From: Cunninghamia lanceolata
Lineage: Eukaryota > Streptophyta > Pinopsida > Cupressales > Cupressaceae
DNA length: 64,000 bases
Direction: 5' to 3'
Assembly: GCA_027924645.1 (NCBI GenBank)
Contig: BSBN01001965.1
Coordinates: 12,700,001 to 12,764,000, forward strand
The notes beneath the pieces were generated by a model. It was not told the DNA's origin, searched no databases, and saw nothing but the letters and a program-made list of their open reading frames with translations. A program made the translations under genes and the position numbers. This document shows, in pieces, positions 1-10,460 of the stretch. How positions within the stretch are numbered: position 1 is the stretch's first letter; each line of letters opens with the position of its first letter.

Positions 1-225
1 TATCAGTCATCCTAGCACTATTGATTGGGACATATTTCTACCTGACATTACTTGTCTATTTGTAGAGTCCCACATTGCTGGTCCATGGAAGCACACTTTG
101 AGGATAGCAGTCTTCTCTTCGATGACAGTTTCAATGAAACTGCATCTCCATTATCCTCTTTGGATACTGATGCTCTACATTGTCCTACACATGGTTTTGG
201 ATCATCATCATCCTCATCTATTGGG
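1..225 (+). pseudogene. Copia-E internal fragment, left of the Copia-A insertion
   Basis: This is the left part of a compact Copia-like element that continues at 13393. It aligns along its length with 40490-40715 inside Copia-C. The shared predicted peptide contains an acidic SLLFDD stretch, the words ALHCPTHG and a serine run. No enzyme domain is visible and I assign no function. The last five bases (TTGGG, 221-225) are duplicated at 13393-13397, so the fragment is cut by a transposition event, not by the assembly. The 5' end lies outside the window. Confidence 0.7.
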
Positions 226-1147
226 CATTGGGATAAGGTGTCATTAACCTTGTAAATCCCATTATTGTATTACTCCATTTATTATTTGTAATTATCCATA
301 AGGAGATGTACTAGTTTCATCGATAGAGGTAAAAATTATTTACTATCCATAGTAATTACAAAGTTACTACATGGTAAGTTCTTGAGTTACCGGTTGTAGT
401 TATGAGATGTCGTTTATTATGGTAAATGGTAATTGGTCAAAGTGGGGTGCACATGTGAATGAATCACCTATTTTTAGTGTTAAGACGCACGTCATAGATG
501 CTGTAAGAAGGTGTAAGATATTATATGACATTTATGACAGCATATGACATGCCATAGGATATTATACGAGGCTATTTTTGGCCCCTAGGTGTTCAAGCTT
601 GCATGGGCATCTTTTGCCAAGTGTAGGATGCATGTATGACAACTTTTATGACCCTATAAGAGCCTATTTTTGTCCATGGACGCCCAAGGTTGTATTGTTG
701 ACTCTTGACAAGTGTTATGAGCTTGTAAGAAGTCATTTAATGTTGCATGGGTGAAGATTCCAAGGTGGACACCCATCTTGAGGTTGTGTAAATTCTATAA
801 AGTCATGGCATAGTATATGAGATGCATAACAAGTTTACAAGTACTCAGGTGCTACCGGAATGCTGTCGGATTGAAGGCTAAAGGAGAGATTGGTAGTGTT
901 GTTGTAGTGTAAATCATTTTCAGATTAATACAAACATTGGGCCTCTTTCATGTGTGGAGTTTTTTACCTAAAAGGGTTTTCTCCGTGTTAAACATTGTGT
1001 TATGTGTTTAGTTTTATAATTTTGCATTTCTATGAAGCATAGTTTCATTTCTTGTTACAATCTCCATCAATAATACACACTTAAAAGACTACAAAAATTT
1101 ATTTGAATTAGATTTGCATTGAAGTAGTGTTTCTTTCATTTCTGACA
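226..1147 (+). repeat. Copia-A 5' LTR
   Basis: It aligns with 12445-13392 from the shared ATTAACCTTGTAAATCCC near the start to the ACA end. Its first two bases are CA where the 3' copy has the expected TG. It ends in TGACA, two bases before the primer-binding site. Indels separate the two copies, including extra TATGACA-rich sequence in the 3' LTR near 12740-12780. Confidence 0.9.
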
Positions 1148-1149
1148 TT

Positions 1150-1161
1150 TGGTATCGGAGC
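1150..1161 (+). other. Copia-A primer-binding site
   Basis: TGGTATCGGAGC lies two bases after the 5' LTR. It is one base from TGGTATCAGAGC, the sequence complementary to the 3' end of plant initiator tRNA-Met that most plant Copia elements use. Confidence 0.88.
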
Positions 1162-1254
1162 CTGGCCAGCTTTGACTCTTGGGTGGTAGTGCAGAAGCTG
1201 TAGCTATAGTGGGAGATTTGGTTGTGTTTGTTTTGCAGATCTTGTGTTGTTATT

Positions 1255-2251
1255 ATGGTTGTATCCACTGTTACATCAACCTCTCAATTAGACATTGAGA
1301 AGTTCAATGGAACTGGGTATGAGCCATGGAAGATGAAAATAGAAGATTTGTTGGAAGAAAGAAACCAATGGTTGACTGTTCAAAAAGAGAAGAAACTCGA
1401 TGATGTCTCTCCAGATGAGTGGACAAAACTAGATAAGGCACGGGGAACCACCTGTTTGTGTCTTTCAAATTCTATCATGTTGAATGTCACAAAGAAAGAG
1501 ATTGCACACAAATTGTGGAAACGGTTGGGTGAGATCTATCAAGCCAAGAGTATGGTAAATAAACTCTATTTAAAAAGGAAGTTGTTTTCTTTGAAAATGA
1601 AAGAGGGTGATTTGGTTGTAGAGAATTTAAATTCTTTTAATTTGTTGATGAGTCAGCTTTCTTCAGTAGATGTTGATGTTGATGAGGAAGATAAATGCAT
1701 ATTGCTTCTTTGTTCTTTACCTAAATCATGGGAAAATGTCACTTTGGCTATCATTGCTAACCTCACAGATTCAAAGTTGGATGCTCTTGTTGTAGTTTGA
1801 TTGGCATAGGAATTGAGGAAGAAGAGTTTGGATAGTTTAGGTGATGCTCTCAGTAATAGGGGAAGGTCTAAGGAAAGGGGGCCTAAAGGAGATCAGAAAG
1901 GGGCTAAGGATAAGTCTAAGGGCCGGTCTAAGACTCCTAAAAAAAATATAGTTAAATTTTGGAACTGTGGTAAAGGGGCACATGTAAAGAAGGAGTGCAG
2001 AAATCCTAAGAAATAGTGGGAGAGTGCCTCAGATAAGTCCTTGAATGCGGGTGAAGATGTTTTAATGTTTGCATGTAATGTTGTTTCTAATGATCACTAG
2101 TTGGTTGACTCAAGATGCTCATTTCATATGACCCTGCATAAGGAATGGTTCTCCAAATATGAAGAGTATGATGGAGGTGATATCTACCTTGGTGACAACT
2201 CTTCATATCTGATTGTTGGGAAAGGAAAGGTATTGTTGTGTTTCAGTGATG
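1255..2251 (+). pseudogene. Copia-A gag, zinc knuckle and start of protease, with in-frame stops
   Basis: The ATG at 1255 opens a Copia gag (UBN2-type) domain: FNGTGYEPWK near residue 18, then the alpha-helical capsid region with LWKRLGEIY and LNKLYLKRKLFSLKM-type text. One frame runs to 2251 with stops at 1798 (TGA), 1807, 2014 and 2098 (all TAG). The zinc knuckle near 1963-2002 reads FWNCGKGAHVKKEC, so the first cysteine of the CCHC motif is lost. The protease follows at about 2098, where the DSG active-site triplet is DSR (Asp 2107-2109, Arg 2113-2115). The frame is cut at 2256 by TRGAG-1 and resumes at 9414. A working polyprotein is impossible. Confidence 0.88.
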
Positions 2252-2256
2252 GGAGG

Positions 2257-4666
2257 TGTTGACTTTCTTTTGAATCAGCATTAGGGTTTGCCACTTCTAA
2301 TGCACAGGCAGATTCAGCCAACTAAATACAGGAGGTTGCATGAGCTGCCTCCCCTTCACTTCTGGTTCTGCCGCACCAAGGGGGGTATCCCTATAACTCA
2401 AGATGTAACCTTGACTAGCTCAAAGATAGAAAGATCTAACTTGACAACAACAGGCAGAATACTCTCATGTATGGACCAAGATCTGTATGATAGATCACAA
2501 GGCTGGCAACATTCTTGGACATGATGTCTGGTTGGGTATGAGAGCATGCAGGGGGTTCCTAATCCTACTCCTACAACTAACAGGTGGAAGTATGAAATGG
2601 TTTAGTTTGAATTTTGGATGCAAAGCTGGACATGGTGTATAACCTCAACACAGAGCTAGATTGGTGCCTATCCAGGGCTTGGAGTCGGTAGACATACACC
2701 TGTGAATGATCAGCATGAATAGCTAAAACTAGATTTCAGGGGGATACACATGATATCTACCTTACAGATATCTCCCAATAAAGAGTGTTAAGCTGTCTAT
2801 ACTTATGGCATCCCTATTGCGGTAAGAAAGATACATGCAAAACTGGAGACAGAATCAGCATAACACATGCAAACACAGCATTATTCATATAAGATTAACC
2901 ATGAAATCAGTGGATTCGTGCCAAATTGTACAACAGGAGATACATAAACTCACAAGTTTTGCTGCACAGAGCAACCAAAACCAGTTGTATCTTATTACAG
3001 AGCCAAAATGTCTAGTTTTCAACAACCACAAATGACTAACACAACCTGCTATATATAGCAAGGAGGTGCTCAGCAATTAATTACATGGTTGACCAAAAAT
3101 CCCGCCAGATACACAGTATTAGAAAAAATGGCGCTCAAACATTCAATGCAGCAGGTGGGAGAGGAGACAGGAAGAAATCTCGAGCCTTGCGCCGCTGCCT
3201 AGGGATCCAGATCTTTAATCGGGTACTAGATCCGTCCACGCCATCGCCCATACCTCTGCAACAATCGCCATTAATGGCTCACCAACCCGCGGCCTTGGGA
3301 AAAACATCTAACAGTCGATCGCAACCACTTCCCGCCAAGATACATCATCATGATATTTCAAATATGCAGGATATCAATTATCCCACATGCACCCCGCGGT
3401 GACCTCTTTAACACTTTATATACTAGGCCACGAGCAAATATGATGTCGGTGCTTTTGCTCCTGACGACACTAGTATAAACCTTCATCATCATCCTCCAGC
3501 AGCATGATATCCTGTTGCTTGAAAAATCACCCTGACGTCAGCATCATCATCGCAATATCACCTGCATGATAATCGCCTTCATCGGCACAACCTGATCCAT
3601 CGGAGGAAGATCCTCCTGCTTAGCCGATACCAAATGTCTGGCCGATGAACATCCTGATGACATCATCATCACATCCTACTGACATCATCAGCATATCTGC
3701 CTACTGCGCACCTCCTCATATCCGGATGACATCATCATCATATCGACATCAGGATGATATTCGGAAGAATCTGGATATTTGGAAATATCATCCTGATGCA
3801 CAAATATCATGCTGTACCGTAGCTCCACTGTAAGATCGGGGTGATAGATGAATATGCCAGATATTTGAAAAGATCACCCCCCACTAGATAGTGCACGAAG
3901 CCGACAGGCGGATATCTCCCTTCAGAAATATCATGATGCAGACAAGCAGAAAACCGGATATCACCCTGATGTAAGAATGACGTCAGCATCATCAGGGTGA
4001 TAAAACAACGAACATGAAGTGATACAACAACATCAGGATGATATTGAATAAGATCATCCTAACGTCCAAAATATGATGACCACGATAAAAATCAGGTCAC
4101 ACTTAGAACTTTACAGCAACATCATCAGGATGATCTTAACAAAGATCACCCGATGTTAAAATATCACCCCGGCGAAAGATCATGCAGGCAGAAAATATGA
4201 TGACCCTCGCAAGCAACACGGTGATAACCGGAAATATGATGATGATGATGAAGACGACCCCTAGAAAATAGGCCGGGTTAAACAACTTAGAAAATGACCC
4301 CTTCGGGAGATCGGGGTGACATCATCATCATATAAGGGCAGGGTGACAATCGGAAGATCACCAGATATTTGAAAAATCACCCCCCGCAAGCAAATCAGGG
4401 CACACTGTAGCTCATCAGCAGGATCGGGATGATATCCAAACATCACCCGATATTGAAACATGATGATCCTGATGAAAAACTGGTTGACAGAAAACATGAT
4501 GATGCTGACCACCATCGAAGAAAACATGATGATGATGACCTCCTCCTCAGGAAAATATGATGCTGCAGCTGAAAAATGTTGAGGAGGTCCAACACTTAGA
4601 ACATTTTTAAGGAAGGTGCCTACATGAAAATTGCTCAAAAACTGTCAGTCAATTCAGGCACTAACA
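2257..4666 (-). repeat. TRGAG-1 LTR, left copy (3' LTR in element orientation)
   Basis: It is 2410 bp, the same length as 6999-9408. Read on the minus strand it starts TGTTAGTG at 4666 and ends GTCAACA at 2257. A TATA-like palindrome GCTATATATAGC lies at 3048-3059, and the part upstream of it in element orientation (3060-4666) is dense in GATGAT/ATCATC words. TGACGTCA occurs at 3533-3540 and 3978-3985. Short reading frames in it are not conserved coding sequence. Confidence 0.92.
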
Positions 4667-4802
4667 CTGGCTCTGTCTGGGGACGTGCAGGTGTAAGACT
4701 GCAGCGAGAACCCCAGATCTCTGGGATGCAGACCAGTCCCTTATCCATTGGGCACAGAGTCAAATACTGCACTGACCTGCATCACCAAACACACTTGATG
4801 GC

Positions 4803-6665
4803 CTAAGGCCACCAAGAAAAGAAAAACATGTATCTCCCTTTGTCAAATATCTTGTTTTCATCTGCATGCACTGGGTCAAGCTTGGAGATACTACAGAGAT
4901 CCACCCACAAACAAATCTTGTCATCTGCATATTCAACCCTCTGATTTAGTTTGTCATTATCACCCCTATGCAGACAACCTTCGGCATCATGTGCCATGTG
5001 GGTGTAGAATTTATCAAGCAATGCATACTCAAATGGTATAGAACACATGTTATCATCTGTATCATCATCATGCATTGCAACATGATCTCCTAGCTGGACT
5101 GAAAATAGGAAACACTCAAAGTCCACCACACAGCTAAGAAGATCAGAGCTCATTGTATATGCTGGCACATCAAAAGAAAAGCTTTCAAAATCACAATTGT
5201 GCACATCATGTACACAACAATCAGCAGCACCAGGCTGGAAAAGATCAGGCTCTGGCATCTCTTTCAAATCAGGCACATTTTCACAGTCACTTACCTGATG
5301 TATGTTGTTTCCTCTTTCATCAGGATGAGAAACAGAATCCAAACCAAAAACAATGTCTAGATCCTCACCATACTCAAATAAATCCTCATCACCATATGTG
5401 TCAAAGATGGGTGATCCAGGTACATCAGCTTGATCATAGTATGCCATTTGTTCATGGGCAGCAGAACATGCATCTTCATCACCAATGGATTCCCTTTGCG
5501 GATGAGTATCAGCTTGTGTGTCATAAGCAAAACAGCCATCAAATGAAAAACAATCATGCTCTGAACCAGCACTTGTTTCAATCTCTGACTGCTCTTCACG
5601 ATCCCCATGTGTTTGAAAAGAAGTCAATGGGTCACACATAGGACTGTTTCTCTGTTTGCTTATATCTTCTCTGTCTCGAGTACAATACTCACAATTATCT
5701 CCACAGGTCCATTCCAAAAGTTGTTCATTGCTGTCCACAACCTCGTTATTGTTTTCATGGTCAAATGCCTCATCATTGCAATGGGAATCCTCATTAGTCC
5801 TTTCACTAGCACCTTCAATATTCATCTTTTCATCTTCACATGATGCCTTAATTATTTGGTCATTTGCAGCTTCACAACGATTTTTCACACCAAGGCCTGG
5901 GGACAGGGGTTTCAGCAGGTACACATTTCTAATTTTTTCTATCTTTTCTATGAACCTGTATGCCATCTGCATACTTGTCACCTTGAAATCCCTCAGTATT
6001 GCACTAAAGCCCTCCTCAAAAGCTTCAAAGAATATGCCAACACAGGCTGAAATATCAGGTCTGAAGACTTCTGGGATCTGTGAAAGGGCTATTGCAAACC
6101 TATGACTGAAATCAACACATGGCTCTTCATCTTGTTTTCTGATTCTTATCAATTCTGCAACAAGATCAGCCAGTTCTTTTGCAAATTCTTCCTTGAAACA
6201 GTCAGCAAGCTCATCCCAACAGGCAAAGGATTTCTTTGGAAAGCTCAAATACCAGTCTTTTGCTTTTGCATCAAAGGACCTAACAAAAAACCTCATCCAC
6301 ATATCCTCATCTCTGAATGAATATTTTCCCATAAAACTGTGAAAATTTTGGATATGTGCATTCCCATCACATACATTGTGACCACTAAATCTAGGCATCT
6401 GACAGTATATCCTAGCAGGCATAGTTTCTACTTTATAATCCACCCATGACAAATCCAGTTGGTCATACAAAGGATCAAAAGGGCTGAGAAGAGGTTTAGC
6501 CTTATGACTGGCAGACACAACAGGGTTACTGCTTTTTAACTGGGCCTGCTTAGCCTCTAAGAATATCAACCTATTTCTTATCTCTTCTATTCTTTTATTC
6601 GACATTTCACCACTGAGTATGGGATAATTCATACTTGGATTCATAAAAATCCTACTCTTAGACAT
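4803..6665 (-). CDS. gag-like capsid protein of TRGAG-1, intact
   Basis: An uninterrupted 620-residue frame begins at the ATG at 6665, about 330 bp downstream of the primer site, and ends 137 bp before the 3' LTR. Residues about 24-43 are charged and could form a short coiled coil. Residues about 90-250 match the retrotransposon gag (capsid) pattern: MPRFSGHN, an RFFVRSFDAKAKDWYLSFP-like helix pair, then a WDELADCFKEEF helix. The remainder (about 260-620) is rich in Asp, Glu, His and Cys, with no recognisable CCHC zinc knuckle. Capsid assembly around element RNA in the cytoplasm is the known family role. The gene stands alone, with no pol behind it. No stop or frameshift is seen, in sharp contrast to the surrounding Copia-A. 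Met8 and Met12 are alternative starts. Confidence 0.85.
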   Translation of the reverse strand: MSKSRIFMNPSMNYPILSGEMSNKRIEEIRNRLIFLEAKQAQLKSSNPVVSASHKAKPLLSPFDPLYDQLDLSWVDYKVETMPARIYCQMPRFSGHNVCDGNAHIQNFHSFMGKYSFRDEDMWMRFFVRSFDAKAKDWYLSFPKKSFACWDELADCFKEEFAKELADLVAELIRIRKQDEEPCVDFSHRFAIALSQIPEVFRPDISACVGIFFEAFEEGFSAILRDFKVTSMQMAYRFIEKIEKIRNVYLLKPLSPGLGVKNRCEAANDQIIKASCEDEKMNIEGASERTNEDSHCNDEAFDHENNNEVVDSNEQLLEWTCGDNCEYCTRDREDISKQRNSPMCDPLTSFQTHGDREEQSEIETSAGSEHDCFSFDGCFAYDTQADTHPQRESIGDEDACSAAHEQMAYYDQADVPGSPIFDTYGDEDLFEYGEDLDIVFGLDSVSHPDERGNNIHQVSDCENVPDLKEMPEPDLFQPGAADCCVHDVHNCDFESFSFDVPAYTMSSDLLSCVVDFECFLFSVQLGDHVAMHDDDTDDNMCSIPFEYALLDKFYTHMAHDAEGCLHRGDNDKLNQRVEYADDKICLWVDLCSISKLDPVHADENKIFDKGRYMFFFSWWP

Positions 6666-6978
6666 CCTTTGTCTGTCTAAGACCTAAGGCTTCCCCTGGC
6701 ATCTAACTTATGCAGCAAAATAGCAAATATAAAGGGGAAGGAACAAGGTACCTTTTCTCATACAGATGCAGAAAAATGAACAACACATTTTTGTCACATC
6801 ACATACATCCATCTTTCATGTGCATTCAGATCTTTTTTGCAGAGTCGCCACCCCTCCAGAGAGGACAAAATTTTCAATAGCTGAAAGCTACTTTTCCAGG
6901 TTCATTCCACCAGCAGAGCATCATTTTGTTGGTGACTCAGATGGGCCACAAGATATAACACTTTTTCATCAATTTTCT

Positions 6979-6996
6979 CCCCAGCAGAGTCGCCAT
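6979..6996 (-). other. TRGAG-1 primer-binding site
   Basis: On the minus strand the LTR end GTCAACA is followed by AA and then TGGCGACTCTGCTGGGGA. TGG at the start fits pairing with a tRNA CCA end, and the sequence resembles primer sites of plant gypsy elements. I do not assign the tRNA. The site sets the orientation of the element, in agreement with the gag gene. Confidence 0.72.
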
Positions 6997-6998
6997 TT

Positions 6999-9408
6999 TG
7001 TTGACTTTCTTTTGAATCAGCATTAGGGTTTGCCACTTCTAATGCACAGGCAGATTCAGCCAACTAAATACAGGAGGTTGCGTGAGCTGCCTCCCCTTCA
7101 CTTCTGGTTCTGCCGCACCAAGGGGGGTATCCCTATAACTCAAGATGTAACCTTGACTAGCTCAAAGATAGAAAGATCTAACTTGACAACAACAGGCAGA
7201 ATACTCTCATGTATGGACCAAGATCTGTATGATAGATCACAAGGCTGGCAACATTCTTGGACATGATGTCTGGTTGGGTATGAGAGCATGCAGGGGGTTC
7301 CTAATCCTACTCCTACAACTAACAGGTGGAAGTATGAAATGGTTTAGTTTGAATTTTGGATGCAAAGCTGGACATGGTGTATAACCTCAACACAGAGCTA
7401 GATTGGTGCCTATCCAGGGCTTGGAGTCGGTAGACATACACCTGTGAATGATCAGCATGAATAGCTAAAACTAGATTTCAGGGGGATACACATGATATCT
7501 GCCTTACAGATATCTCCCAATAAAGAGTGTTAAGCTGTCTATACTTATGGCATCCCTATTGCGGTAAGAAAGATACATGCAAAACTGGAGACAGAATCAG
7601 CATTACACATGCAAACACAGCATTATTCATATAATATTAACCATGAAATCAGTGGATTCGTGCCAAATCGTACAACAGGAGATACATAAACTCACAAGTT
7701 TTGCTGCACAGAGCAACCAAAACCAGTTGTATCTTATTACAGAGCCAAAATGTCTAGTTTTCAACAACCACAAATGAGTAACACAACCTGCTATATATAG
7801 CAAGGAGGTGCTCAGCAATTAATTACATGGTTGACCAAAAATCCTGCCAGATACACAGTATCAGAAAAAATGGCGCTCAAACATTCAATGCAGCAGGTGG
7901 GAGAGGAGACAGGAAGAAATCTCGAGCCTTGCACCGCCGCCTAGGGATCCAGATCTTCAATCGGGTACTAGATCCGTCCACGCCATCGCCCATACCTCTG
8001 CAACAATCGCCATTAATGGCGCACCAACCCGCGGCCTTGGGAAAAACATCTAACAGTCGATCGCAACCACTTCCCGCCAAGATACATCATCATGATATTT
8101 CAAATATGCAGGATATCAATTATCCCACATGCACCCCGCGGTGACCTCTTTAACACTTTATATACTAGGCCACGAGCAAATATGATGTTGGTGCTTTTGC
8201 TCCTGACGACACTAGTATAAACCTTCATCATCATCCTCCAGCAGCATGATATCCTGTTGCTTGAAAAATCACCCTGACGTCAGCATCATCATCGCAATAT
8301 CACCTGCATGATAATCGCCTTCATCGGCACAACCTGATCCATCGGAGGAAGATCCTCCCGCTTAGCCGATACCAAATGTCTGGCCGATGAACATCCTGAT
8401 GACGTCATCATCACATCCTGCTGACATCATCAGCATATCTGCCTACTGCGCACCTCCTCATATCCGGATGACATCATCATCATATCGACATCAGGATGAT
8501 ATTCGGAAGAATCCGGATATTTGGAAATATCATCCTGATGCACAAATATCATGCTGTACCGTAGCTCCACTGTAAGATCGGGGTGATAGATGAATATGCC
8601 AGATATTTGAAAAGATCACCCCCCACTAGATAATGCACGAAGCCGACAGGCGGATATCTCCCTTCGGAAATATCATGATGCAGACAAGCAGAAAACCGGA
8701 TATCACCTTGACGTAAGAATGATGTCAGCATCATCAGGGTGATAAAACAACGAACATGAAGTGATACAACAACATCAGGATGATATTGACTAAGATCATC
8801 CTGACGTCCAAAATATGATGACCACGATAAAAATTGGGTCACACTTAGAACTTTACAGCAACATCATCAGGATGATCTTAACAAAGATCACCCGATGTTA
8901 AAATATCACCCCGGCGAAAGATCATGCAGGCAGAAAATATGATGACCCTCGCAAGCAACACGGTGATAACCGGAAATATGATGATGATGATGAAGACGAC
9001 CCCTAGAAAATAGGCCGGGTTAAACAACTTAGAAAATGACCCCTTCAGGAGATCGGGGTGACATCATCATCATATAAGGGCAGGGTGACAATCGGAAGAT
9101 CACCAGATATTTGAAAAATCACCCCCCGCAAGCAAATCAGGGCACACTGTAGCTCATCAGCAGGATCGGGATGATATCCAAACATCACCCGATATTGAAA
9201 CATGATGATCCTGATGAAAAACCGGTTGACAGAAAACATGATGATGCTGACCACCATCGAAGAAAACATGATGATGATGACCTCCTCCTCAGGAAAATAT
9301 GATGCTGCAGCTGAAAAATGCTGAGGAGGTCCAACACTTAGAACATTTTTAAGGAAGGTGCCTGCATGAAAATTGCTCAAAAACTGTCAGTCAATTCAGG
9401 CACTAACA
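6999..9408 (-). repeat. TRGAG-1 LTR, right copy (5' LTR in element orientation)
   Basis: It matches 2257-4666 with about 30 substitutions and no indel. The TATA-like GCTATATATAGC is at 7790-7801, so the U3 region would run from 9408 down to about 7800 and the transcript would start near 7770 (inference). TGACGTCA, a bZIP-type palindrome, occurs at 8275-8282 and 8400-8407; the latter is TGACATCA in the other LTR. Confidence 0.92.
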
Positions 9409-9413
9409 GGAGG

Positions 9414-10460
9414 ATTAAAACCCTCCTTGATGTTTTGCATGTTCTTGGATTAGCTAGAAATCTCATTTTAGTTTTGAAGTTGAATGATTTGGGAATGCAT
9501 GTGACATATGACAAGCATGCTACAGATTGGTGAGAGGGAACTTGGTGGTAGCAAAATAGAAGAGATTTAGGAACTTGTTTAATCTTGAAGCCACTATAGC
9601 TTCTAATGCCTCTTATGTTTTTGAGGTTTCTAAAAACACTTATGTTGTGGCACCACATATTGGGCCACACAAGCAATAATGTATTAAAAACTATTAAGAA
9701 TAAAGAATTGTTGTACAATTTATGTTATTCTGATGAGTACTTTGATTTATGTGAGCATTGTTTGTTTGGTAAAAAAAAATGGAAAATCATTTCCTTTAGG
9801 AAGCAATAGAGCAAAACACAAATTAGAAATTATTCATATGGATGTGTTTGGACCTGTGAATAATGAATCTATTGGAAAATCTTGTTATTTTGTCACCTTC
9901 ATTGATGATGTATCCAGATTTACATGGATTTATTTTATGAAACATAAATCTTAAATTTTCACTAAGTTTAATGAATTCAAAGTCTTAGTAGAGAACCAAT
10001 CAGGTTTAAAGATAAAAATATTAAGATTTGACAATGGAGAGGAATATTTCTCTAAGGTATTTGATGAGTTTTGTAAGCATGCAAGTATAATCAGACAAAA
10101 GAGAACTCTGTATAGACCACAACATAATGGTGTTGTAGAAAGGATGAACCAAACAATTATGGAAAGAGCCAAAAGTATGATTAGTGATGCATAGTTGGAT
10201 AAATGCTTTTGGGCAGAAGCTGTGTGTACTACTTGGTACTTGATAAATAGATCTCCTTGTAAGGCTCTTGATTCGACACCTTATAAAGTGTGGACAGGTA
10301 AGAACCCTTCTATTTCACATTTAAGGGTTTTTGGTTGTGAGGCTTTTGTTCATGTGCCTAAGGAAAAGCAATCTAAGTTGGATCCAAAAGTTAAAAAGTG
10401 TACATTCATTGGATATGGTGAAAATGTGAAAGGTTATAAGCTTTGGAATCCACTAAACTG
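9414..10460 (+). pseudogene. Copia-A integrase region, broken
   Basis: Right of TRGAG-1 the Copia frame resumes with the segment between protease and integrase, then the HHCC zinc domain (HHILGHTSN near 9652, CEHCLFGK near 9753). The catalytic core follows: first Asp in IIHMDVFGP near 9842, second Asp in RFDNGEEYF near 10030, and Glu in NGVVERMNQT near 10130. All three acidic residues are present. The GCEAFVHVP and FIGYG motifs downstream near 10340-10420 are typical of Copia integrase C-termini. Stops (for example at 9952 and 10192) and frame changes inactivate it. Confidence 0.88.

Larger units (their letters stand above)
2257..9408 (-). mobile_element. TRGAG-1: gag-only LTR retrotransposon nested in Copia-A
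   Basis: Two 2410-bp LTRs (2257-4666 and 6999-9408), each TGTTGAC to CTAACA, bracket a 2332-bp internal region. The 5-bp duplication GGAGG (2252-2256, 9409-9413) lies inside the Copia-A protease-integrase junction, and the Copia frame reads through once the insert is removed. The internal region holds one long gag gene on the minus strand and no protease, reverse transcriptase, RNase H or integrase. In the literature such non-autonomous elements are called TR-GAG elements. By hand alignment the LTRs differ at about 30 sites, mostly transitions, with no indels, so this is the youngest insertion here. The gag type looks Ty3/gypsy-like, so a gypsy partner in trans is likely (inference). Confidence 0.93.

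Noticed and set aside
2885..4638. Short frames inside the TRGAG-1 LTRs, some repeated in both copies
   Set aside because: They are repeated only because the LTRs are. They have no domain, and substitutions between copies show no coding pattern.
4667..4690. TGGCTCTGTCTGGGGACG as a plus-strand primer site for TRGAG-1
   Set aside because: It begins with TGG but lies on the side opposite to that required by the minus-strand gag; the site at 6979-6996 fits both position and orientation.
5153..6105. Plus-strand frames of 149-162 codons
   Set aside because: They are antisense to the intact gag gene of TRGAG-1 and have no domain of their own.
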